Virus record (IMG/VR): IMGVR_UViG_3300031952_000199
Location: 1 to 20,032 of that record
Source: a virus
Reading direction: 5' to 3' (one strand)
DNA: 20,032 bases
Position 1 is the first letter of the stretch, and every line of letters starts with the position of its first letter. Below, piece after piece: positions 8,119 to 14,341 of the stretch. The notes below the pieces were generated by a model. That model had not been told where the DNA came from and did no database searches. It saw only the letters and a list, made by a program, of their open reading frames with translations. A program made the translations under genes and the position numbers.

Positions 8119-9003
8119 ATGACAACATACGAATCAGTACTGCAACAGTACGAAAACAATCAACCAAAAGAAAGAAAACCACAAATTAGTAAGGAAGAAT
8201 TATTTAAAAAGTATTTTAATTTAATTTTACCTAAAGGTGTAAAAGAAGCTAATAAGAGAATTAGAATTTTACCAACAACAGATGGTAGTTCACCATTTAA
8301 AGAAGTTTGGTTCCATCAAATACAAATTAAAGGTGATTGGATGACACTTTATGATCCAGAAAAAAATGATAATGAAAAAAGTCCATTAGCAGATGTTGAA
8401 AGAAGTTTATTAGCAACAGGAAAAGAATCTGATAAAGAATTATCAAAAAATTATAAATCACGTAAATATTATGTGATTAAACTTATTGATAGAGATAATG
8501 AAGCAGATGGTGTTAAAGTGTGGCGTTTTAAACATAATTGGAAACAACAAGGTATTTTAGATAAAATTATTCCTATTTGGAAAAATAAAGGTGATATTAC
8601 CGATAAAGAAAAAGGAAGAGATCTTATTGTATCATTACAAATTGCTAAAACAAATAAAGGTAAGGAATATACAGATGTTAAAACAATAATGTATGATGAT
8701 CCTACGCCATTGTCCACTGATCCAGCATTAATTGAAGCATGGTTAGCCGATACTACTGAAGCTAAGAAAGCATATGCAAGAAAACCTATTGAATTTTTAG
8801 AAGCAATAGCTCATGGTGAAAAACCAAAGTGGGATAGCAAGAAAAATAAATTTGTTCATGGTGAAGAAGCAACTACTGTATTTGAAGGGGATGCAACTGC
8901 TAATACTAATCCGCAATCTCCATCACCAACAAATGATGTTAATATTAATATTCCTGCAGTTGAAATATCAGATGAAGGTCCTGATGATGAATTGCCTTTT
9001 TAG
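8119..9003 (+). CDS. 32: Single-stranded DNA-binding protein, gp32-like
   Basis: A 294-residue protein of T4 gp32 size. It has a basic N-terminal region for cooperative self-association (residues 1-48, ending in KKYFNLILPKGVKEANKRIR), a central OB-fold-like core (RILPTTDGSSPFKEVWFHQI; KYYVIKLIDRDNEADGVKVW), a linker, and an acidic tail ending SDEGPDDELPF. That tail is typical of SSB proteins and in T4 recruits replication and recombination partners. The T4 zinc site (C/H cluster) is missing: the protein has no cysteine at all. UvsX, exonuclease and helicase genes follow, matching its partners. The start ATG has only A-rich sequence before it. It is the first gene after the promoter candidate at 8050. 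Confidence 0.8.
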   Translation: MTTYESVLQQYENNQPKERKPQISKEELFKKYFNLILPKGVKEANKRIRILPTTDGSSPFKEVWFHQIQIKGDWMTLYDPEKNDNEKSPLADVERSLLATGKESDKELSKNYKSRKYYVIKLIDRDNEADGVKVWRFKHNWKQQGILDKIIPIWKNKGDITDKEKGRDLIVSLQIAKTNKGKEYTDVKTIMYDDPTPLSTDPALIEAWLADTTEAKKAYARKPIEFLEAIAHGEKPKWDSKKNKFVHGEEATTVFEGDATANTNPQSPSPTNDVNINIPAVEISDEGPDDELPF

Positions 9004-9248
9004 AAAGGTTAAATAATAAAAATAACTACCTTTTTAATTTACATCATTGGTCATACAATCAGGAAGATTGGTTAGATATAATTGAATTAACAATTAAAGA
9101 ACATCATTTTTTTCATAGATATTTAATTTATGATAGCAACACAAAATTTTATATAGATAAAAATGGCAATTTATTAGATACAAAAGAAAAACATTTAGAA
9201 TATTATAAATCATTAAATAAAAAATTAACTACAACAAATGGCAATTAA
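8991..9248 (+). CDS. ATG-less reading frame between gp32 and uvsX
   Basis: An open frame of 85 codons runs from just after a TGA (8988-8990) to TAA 9246-9248. Its composition looks like protein (e.g. LFNLHHWSYNQEDWLDIIEL, then HHFFHRYLIYDSN, KFYIDKNGNLLD). It contains no ATG, GTG, TTG or CTG. The only near-cognate options at the beginning are ATT 8991 and, further in, ATA or ATT. It overlaps the gp32 end by 13 nt and the uvsX start by 11 nt, a coupling pattern seen for real genes. Possibilities are an ATT start, a -1 frameshift at the T-run of the gp32 stop (CCT TTT TAG), or a gene that lost its start. It fills the whole 234-nt gap. No family recognised. Confidence 0.4.
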   Translation: MAFLERLNNKNNYLFNLHHWSYNQEDWLDIIELTIKEHHFFHRYLIYDSNTKFYIDKNGNLLDTKEKHLEYYKSLNKKLTTTNGN

Positions 9249-10239
9249 GAAAAAAGAGTTTGATTTAAAAAAGTTACAGGAAAAGTTTTCAACTAAAACC
9301 CAATATAAAGAAGATAAATATTTTTCCTGTGGTGAAGAATTTTTAAATGCTTGTGGTTTACCTGGTCCATCTATTAATGGTGTAACTACATTTTTGGGGC
9401 ATTCCAACACGTCTAAAACTACTGCTATGATTATAGCAGCAAGTAATGCCCAAAAGAAAGGAATATTGCCTGTATTCGTTATAACCGAAAAGAAATGGCA
9501 ATGGGAACATGCAAAATTACTTGGATTAGAATGTGAAAGAGGTGATGATGGGGTATGGAATGGATTATTTTTGTTTAATGATAATTTCGATTATATTGAA
9601 CAGGCAACTGATTATGTTAATAGTTTGTTAGATGCGCAAGAAAGAGGTGAAATACCATACGGGCTTGCTTTCTTTTGGGATTCCATTGGTTCTGTACCAT
9701 GTAAAATGACATTCGAAGGAAAGGGTGGTAAAATGCATAATGCAGCAGTACTGGCTGATAAAGTAGGGATGGGTTTAACATCAAGAGTTACTAAATCAAA
9801 GAAGATGGATTATCCATATGATAATTCTATAACCTTTGTTAACCAACCTTGGGTAGAATTACCAAGTAATCCATTTGAACAACCAAAAATCAAAGCAAAA
9901 GGTGGTGAAGCGATATTTCTTAATAGTTCTTTAGTGTTTTTATTTGGTAATCAGAAAAATTCAGGAGTATCTTATTTAACAGCAACTAAAGATAAACGAA
10001 AAGTAACTTTTGCAACCAGAACCAAAGTATCCATATTAAAAAATCATATGAATGGACTTGGTTATCAAGATGGGAAAATTATTGCAACACCTCATGGTTA
10101 TATTCCAGATACTGCAGACGCAATAGAAGAATATAAAAACAAATATTCAGAATATTGGAAAAATATATTAGGTACATCTGATTTTAATTTAAGAGAAGAA
10201 TCAGAAGAAGAATCAGTTGAAATTTTAGATGAAAAATAA
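9238..10239 (+). CDS. uvsX: UvsX/RecA-like recombinase
   Basis: A 333-residue RecA-fold ATPase that coats single-stranded DNA and drives strand exchange in phage recombination-dependent replication and repair. Visible motifs: a P-loop GHSNTSKT at 54-61, using the UvsX-like S-K-T in place of the canonical G-K-T; E84 in VITEKKW as candidate catalytic glutamate; Walker B-like LAFFWDS ending at D148; and VNQPWV at 201-206 near the L2 DNA-binding loop. The tail (318-333) is acidic. Length is close to T4 UvsX (about 390) but shorter at the C-terminus. It lies between the gp32 and exonuclease genes as expected for a replication cassette. The ATG at 9238 follows ACTACAACAA, with no Shine-Dalgarno motif. 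Confidence 0.85.
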   Translation: MAIKKKEFDLKKLQEKFSTKTQYKEDKYFSCGEEFLNACGLPGPSINGVTTFLGHSNTSKTTAMIIAASNAQKKGILPVFVITEKKWQWEHAKLLGLECERGDDGVWNGLFLFNDNFDYIEQATDYVNSLLDAQERGEIPYGLAFFWDSIGSVPCKMTFEGKGGKMHNAAVLADKVGMGLTSRVTKSKKMDYPYDNSITFVNQPWVELPSNPFEQPKIKAKGGEAIFLNSSLVFLFGNQKNSGVSYLTATKDKRKVTFATRTKVSILKNHMNGLGYQDGKIIATPHGYIPDTADAIEEYKNKYSEYWKNILGTSDFNLREESEEESVEILDEK

Positions 10240-10244
10240 AAAAT

Positions 10245-10379
10245 ATGTGTAGCTGTAAAAATAGTTTAAAAAAGAAGGTTGCTGATCAGTCAAAGAAAGA
10301 AAATGTTTTAGCAACCTTAAGTGGTAAAATTAATCTTACTGTATTGAAAAATAAGATTAAAGAAATTGTAGGGAAATAG
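10245..10379 (+). CDS. Small CxC-motif protein, unknown function
   Basis: A 44-residue, strongly basic protein, MCSCKNSLKKKVADQSKKEN followed by VLATLSGKINLTVLKNKIKE and IVGK. The N-terminal C2-S-C4 could bind a metal in a dimer; the rest forms one or two amphipathic helices. It starts 5 nt after uvsX and fills most of the gap before the exonuclease gene. A perfect 9-bp inverted repeat (10275-10318) lies inside it. I know no family. Confidence 0.55.
   Translation: MCSCKNSLKKKVADQSKKENVLATLSGKINLTVLKNKIKEIVGK
10275..10318 (+). repeat. Perfect 9-bp inverted repeat inside the CxC gene
   Basis: AAGGTTGCT (10275-10283) and AGCAACCTT (10310-10318) are perfect complements, with a 26-nt spacer holding TGATCA. 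No T-run follows, so it is not a standard terminator. It could form an RNA hairpin between uvsX and the exonuclease gene. Confidence 0.5.
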
Positions 10380-10406
10380 TATTGTTAACCTTTTAATTTA
10401 TGAAAA

Positions 10407-11402
10407 TTGATAAAAACTTTAGTAGTTGATGGGGATTCTATTTTCAAAATAGGATTGCATGGAATAACAAATCAAATCTATAAGAATAAGCATATTGGAG
10501 CAATATATTATTTTTTAACATCAGTTAAGAAACGTCTTGAAACCAGTAATTATGATAAGGTAGTTGTTTTTTGGGATGGTGAAGATAATTCAATTCAACG
10601 TAAAAATATTTATCCTAATTATAAATCTAACAGAAAAAATTTATTAACACCAGAACAGGAAGAAAATAAATTCTATCAACGTAATAGAATTAAACAATAT
10701 CTTGAAGAAACTTATATAAGACAAGGACAGTTTAATGAATGTGAGAGTGATGATTGTATTGCATATTATTGTCATAGTACACCACAAGAAATAAAAACAA
10801 TAATGTCTGGTGATAAAGATTTATCACAATTAATATCACCTACTGTTAATTATTACATGCCAAGGTTAGCAAAATTGCTTAATGATGGTGATATGATAAA
10901 AATGCATGAGATTACAGTACCAGTTAAAAATGTTAAAACAGTAAAAATACTTTGTGGTGATTCATCAGATGTTATAACAGGAATACAATCATTAGGAGAA
11001 AAAACATTATTAAAATTTTTTCCTGAAATAGTTGAACGGGAAATTTCTGTTGATTATATTAAAACAAGAGCTGAACAATTGTTAATTGAAAATAAAGATA
11101 ATAAAGTAATTCAGAATTTATTAAGTGGTAAAACAAAGCATGGAATATTTGGTGAAGAATATTTTATTATGAATGATAAATTAATTAATCTTGAAAATCC
11201 TTTATTAACAGAAGAAGCAAAGAACGAAATATTAACAATAATAAATGATAAAATTGATCCAGAAGGTAGAGGTTGGAAAAATTTAATAAAAATGATGACA
11301 GAAGATGGATTATTTCATTTCTTACCACAGAATGATAATGCATGGACTGGATTTTTTACACCATACTTAAAATTAGCAAGAAAAGAAACAAAAAAAATAT
11401 GA
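10407..11402 (+). CDS. 5'-3' exonuclease, FEN/T4 RNase H-like
   Basis: A 331-residue flap-endonuclease-family nuclease that removes RNA primers and 5' flaps on the lagging strand. Acidic metal-binding clusters appear in family order: LVVDGDS (D8, D10), VVFWDGED (D57), ECESDDCIAY (E111, E113, D115, D116), SGDKDLSQ (D136, D138) and the helix-hairpin-helix region LCGDSSDVITGIQSLGEKT (D185, D188). NYKSNR at 71-76 corresponds to the conserved basic stretch. The only frame-correct start after the upstream TGA is TTG 10407. An ATG at 10400 is out of frame by one base, so either a TTG start is used or the sequence has a one-base difference in AAAA. It overlaps the next gene by ATGA (11399-11402). Confidence 0.8.
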   Translation: MIKTLVVDGDSIFKIGLHGITNQIYKNKHIGAIYYFLTSVKKRLETSNYDKVVVFWDGEDNSIQRKNIYPNYKSNRKNLLTPEQEENKFYQRNRIKQYLEETYIRQGQFNECESDDCIAYYCHSTPQEIKTIMSGDKDLSQLISPTVNYYMPRLAKLLNDGDMIKMHEITVPVKNVKTVKILCGDSSDVITGIQSLGEKTLLKFFPEIVEREISVDYIKTRAEQLLIENKDNKVIQNLLSGKTKHGIFGEEYFIMNDKLINLENPLLTEEAKNEILTIINDKIDPEGRGWKNLIKMMTEDGLFHFLPQNDNAWTGFFTPYLKLARKETKKI

Positions 11403-11839
11403 AAAACGAAGTAGCAAAATTTGAACTAGCCTTAAGATTAAATGACAATTTTGTTTGTCAGAGGTATTTTACAGTTAAGGATTATAATCCTAAAATAAGA
11501 AGATCTGTTGAAATATATGAAGCTATGAATTATGTTAAAAAAATTATAATTCATAATTTATATATTAAAAGTTCTAATTATATAACTGAAATATATAACG
11601 GACAATATGGCATAAATGCTATGCCAACCCTTGATTATGAAACACAAGACAATTTAATTTTAGAATTAAAGTTAGGAAATAGTGTAATATCACAATCAGC
11701 TATCGATATTTCACAATATCCTTCTAAAGTTAGATATAATATTGATATCAGAGGAAATCTTCATAATATAATTGATTTTATGACAGAAACATTATCTTTA
11801 GATGAAGTTACATCAGAATATTTAGGAACCAAACTTTAA
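11399..11839 (+). CDS. Hypothetical phage protein between exonuclease and helicase genes
   Basis: A 146-residue protein starting MKNEVAKFELALRLNDNF. The ATG overlaps the exonuclease stop (ATGA), which decides the start over an in-frame ATG inside the exonuclease gene (11342). It appears to be an alpha/beta protein with beta-rich stretches (FELALRLNDNFVCQRYFTV; DNLILELKLG) and a C-terminal acidic helix (HNIIDFMTETLSLDEVTSEY). No catalytic motif, zinc site, signal or membrane segment is visible. Its place between the exonuclease and helicase genes suggests a replication accessory protein, such as a helicase loader or adaptor, but no motif proves this. Confidence 0.6.
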   Translation: MKNEVAKFELALRLNDNFVCQRYFTVKDYNPKIRRSVEIYEAMNYVKKIIIHNLYIKSSNYITEIYNGQYGINAMPTLDYETQDNLILELKLGNSVISQSAIDISQYPSKVRYNIDIRGNLHNIIDFMTETLSLDEVTSEYLGTKL

Positions 11840-11841
11840 CA

Positions 11842-11849
11842 TATTTATA
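11842..11849 (+). promoter_or_regulatory. TATTTATA promoter-like element 3
   Basis: ACATATTTATAAACAA lies directly after the preceding stop codon and 22 nt before ATG 11872. The flanks resemble those of copy 4 (16976): both have ACATATTTATA followed shortly by AAACAA. Confidence 0.4.
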
Positions 11850-11871
11850 AACAATATAACAAATTAAAATT

Positions 11872-14340
11872 ATGAGTGGACAAGATAATTTCGGGTACTT
11901 AGGGTACAACTTTCAAATAAAACTTTTAAATAATATATTAATCGATAAAAATTTTGGGAAGAATATTGTTGAACATATAAATCCAAAATATTTTGATAAT
12001 CAATATTTTAAATTTATCATGCAAATGATAAAAGAGTATTATAACAAATATTCTACTATACCATCATTTGAAGCATTGGAACAAGTTACATTACTTGAAC
12101 AATCATCAGATATGGCAACTAAAAATATTGGTGATATGTTAATAGAAATTAAGAATATCCCTATGGAAGATAATGCTTTCGTTCAGGAAAAATCTTTAAA
12201 ATTCTGTAAACAACAAGAATTAAAAAAAGCAATTAAAAAAGTTAACTCCATTATGGAGAAAGGTGAATTTGAGAGTTATGATTTATGTGAAGAATATATT
12301 CGTAAAGCAACTCAAATTGGTGAACAGGATAATTCAAATATTGAAGTATTTGAAAATGCAAATGATGTAATGGAAAAAGATTTCAGACACCCTATCCCAA
12401 CTGGAATAAATGGAATTGATAATCTTTTAAATGGTGGATTAGCTAAAGGAGAATTAGGATTAGTATTAGCACCAAGCGGAATCGGAAAGTGCCAGCCCAT
12501 GTCATCTAAGATTTTAACTCCAAATGGATGGAAGAAAATGGGTGATATTACATTAGGTGATGAAGTGATGGGTAGTGATGGAAAAAAACAATATGTTATT
12601 GGTGTATATCCACAAGGGGAAAGAAAAATATTTAAAGTTAAATTTACAGATCAAACTGAAGTGTTATGTGATGCTGAACATATATGGTCAGTTAATACAC
12701 TTAATATGAGAACTGCAAAAACTAGATTAAAAGGAAAATCAATTAGAAAATCTAATTTTGGCTACAAAAATATTTTAACAAAAGATTTAATTGATATTAA
12801 AAAAAGAGGAATATATAATTACAGACTTCCAACAATGCTACCATCTGAATTTAACAATATTGAATTACCTATTAATCCATATGTGTTAGGTATATTACTT
12901 GGCGATGGATGTTTTAGTAATAACATGATACAATTTGTGACAAAAGATAATGAAATAATCAATAATATTGATAAATTATGCGATTGTGAAATAACAAATA
13001 CGTCTAATAGTAGAGAATTTGATCATTATAACAATGATAATACAATAACAAAAGTTAAAAGAAATATTAATATAGTATCACTTAAAAAATATAAAGTTTT
13101 AATAAAAGAATTAGGATTATTTGGTACATTATCAAATAATAAATTTATACCTAAAAATTATATATATAATTCTATTGATAATAGAATGCAATTATTACAG
13201 GGGTTAATGGATAGTGATGGTTATATAAGTAAAAAAGGTATAATGGATTTTACTAGTGTATCTAAACAATTAACTGATGATGTTAGAGAATTAGTTTTAT
13301 CTTTAGGTGGAACAGTGAGAATGTTAAATAAAACTCCAAAATATAAATATAAAGGAATATTAAAAGAAGGACAATGTTGTTATATTGTAAGAATGAGTTT
13401 TCCTGATAATGGAATTATTCCTTTTAAATTAACAAGAAAATTAGAAAGATTTAAATCCAGAACTCATTATAAAAATCAGAAATTTGTTAAATCAGTTGAA
13501 TATTCTCATGTCGAAGAAGCTCAATGCATAAAAGTATCTAATGCTGATGAATTGTATGTAACTGATGATTTTGTATTAACACATAATACAACGATGTTAA
13601 CTAAATTAGCAAATTATGCATATAATGTCGGATTAAATGTATTGCAAATTATTTTTGAAGATAACCCAAAAGTTATACAAAGAAAACATTATACAATATG
13701 GTCAAAAATTTCACAGAATAAATTATCTGATAACAGAGAATTAGTTTTAGCTAAAGTTGAAGAATATAAAAACAGAGGTGGTAAATTAATAATAAAAAAA
13801 TTACCTTCAGATTCATTGAATATTATTCAGATTAAAAATCAAATAAGAAAAATGATAAGTGAAGGATTCAAACCAGATATTGTAGTATTAGATTATATTG
13901 ATTGTGTTTTACCTGTAGCAAATAGTAGTGCTAGCGAATGGAAGAATGAAGGATCTATCATCAGACAATTTGAAGCAATGTCATCAGAACTTGATTTTGC
14001 TGGATGGGTTGGTGTGCAAGGAAATAGAGATAGTATGTCATCTGATGTTGTAACAAGTGATCAAATGGGCGGATCAATAAAGAAAGCGCAGGTTGGACAT
14101 GTTATTATAACAATAGCTAAATCATTACAACAAAAAGAACTTGGACTTGCAACTATGGCTTTAGTAAAAAGTCGTATAGGAAAAGATGGGGTTGTATTTG
14201 AAAATTGTATTTTTAATAATGATACAATGGAAATATCAACTGATCAAAGTACCACATTATTAGGTTACGAAAAAGATGCAGAAGAAGCAGAAGAAGAAGA
14301 AAGAAATAAAAGAGTAAAACAATTAATGGACAACAAATAA
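11872..14340 (+). CDS. Replicative DNA helicase, DnaB/gp41-like, interrupted by an intein
   Basis: The 822-residue precursor is a hexameric 5'-3' fork helicase (456 residues after splicing, close to T4 gp41) plus a 366-residue intein. Residues 1-150 are the helical N-terminal domain. The P-loop APSGIGK (200-206) is split by the intein and resumes as TTM from 573. Walker B is DIVVLDYID (D674). The VGVQGNRD stretch (713-720) is the usual sensor motif, and SRIGKDG (767-773) carries the likely arginine finger R768. The tail is acidic and lysine-rich. The start ATG follows a TATTTATA element by 22 nt, and the reductase gene begins 1 nt after the stop. Splicing is required to restore the ATP site, so the helicase should be inactive before splicing. 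Confidence 0.88.
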   Translation: MSGQDNFGYLGYNFQIKLLNNILIDKNFGKNIVEHINPKYFDNQYFKFIMQMIKEYYNKYSTIPSFEALEQVTLLEQSSDMATKNIGDMLIEIKNIPMEDNAFVQEKSLKFCKQQELKKAIKKVNSIMEKGEFESYDLCEEYIRKATQIGEQDNSNIEVFENANDVMEKDFRHPIPTGINGIDNLLNGGLAKGELGLVLAPSGIGKCQPMSSKILTPNGWKKMGDITLGDEVMGSDGKKQYVIGVYPQGERKIFKVKFTDQTEVLCDAEHIWSVNTLNMRTAKTRLKGKSIRKSNFGYKNILTKDLIDIKKRGIYNYRLPTMLPSEFNNIELPINPYVLGILLGDGCFSNNMIQFVTKDNEIINNIDKLCDCEITNTSNSREFDHYNNDNTITKVKRNINIVSLKKYKVLIKELGLFGTLSNNKFIPKNYIYNSIDNRMQLLQGLMDSDGYISKKGIMDFTSVSKQLTDDVRELVLSLGGTVRMLNKTPKYKYKGILKEGQCCYIVRMSFPDNGIIPFKLTRKLERFKSRTHYKNQKFVKSVEYSHVEEAQCIKVSNADELYVTDDFVLTHNTTMLTKLANYAYNVGLNVLQIIFEDNPKVIQRKHYTIWSKISQNKLSDNRELVLAKVEEYKNRGGKLIIKKLPSDSLNIIQIKNQIRKMISEGFKPDIVVLDYIDCVLPVANSSASEWKNEGSIIRQFEAMSSELDFAGWVGVQGNRDSMSSDVVTSDQMGGSIKKAQVGHVIITIAKSLQQKELGLATMALVKSRIGKDGVVFENCIFNNDTMEISTDQSTTLLGYEKDAEEAEEEERNKRVKQLMDNK
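12490..13587 (+). mobile_element. Intein with LAGLIDADG homing endonuclease in the helicase P-loop
   Basis: The intein covers residues 207-572 of the helicase gene. It starts with C207 (CQPMSSKILTPNGW, the usual block A pattern), has a block B-like VLCDAEHIWSV (H270), and ends VTDDFVLTHN with the terminal HN. The next extein residue is T573, suitable as the +1 nucleophile. Two LAGLIDADG motifs are present: LGILLGDG (339-346) and LLQGLMDSDG (441-450), each with its acidic residue, so the homing endonuclease looks intact. Insertion is between GK and TT of the P-loop, a known favoured site because it is invariant. Boundaries are read from splice residues. Confidence 0.88.
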
Positions 14341-14341
14341 T

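Noticed and set aside
9004-9035. AAAGGT / ACCTTT inverted repeat with T-run after the gp32 gene, as a terminator
   Set aside because: The stem is only 6 bp with an 18-nt A/T loop, too weak to call, and it lies inside the protein-like frame leading to uvsX.
11342-11398. N-terminal extension of the 146-residue protein to the upstream ATG 11342
   Set aside because: It would overlap the exonuclease gene by 61 nt, whereas ATG 11399 gives the ATGA coupling seen elsewhere in the window.
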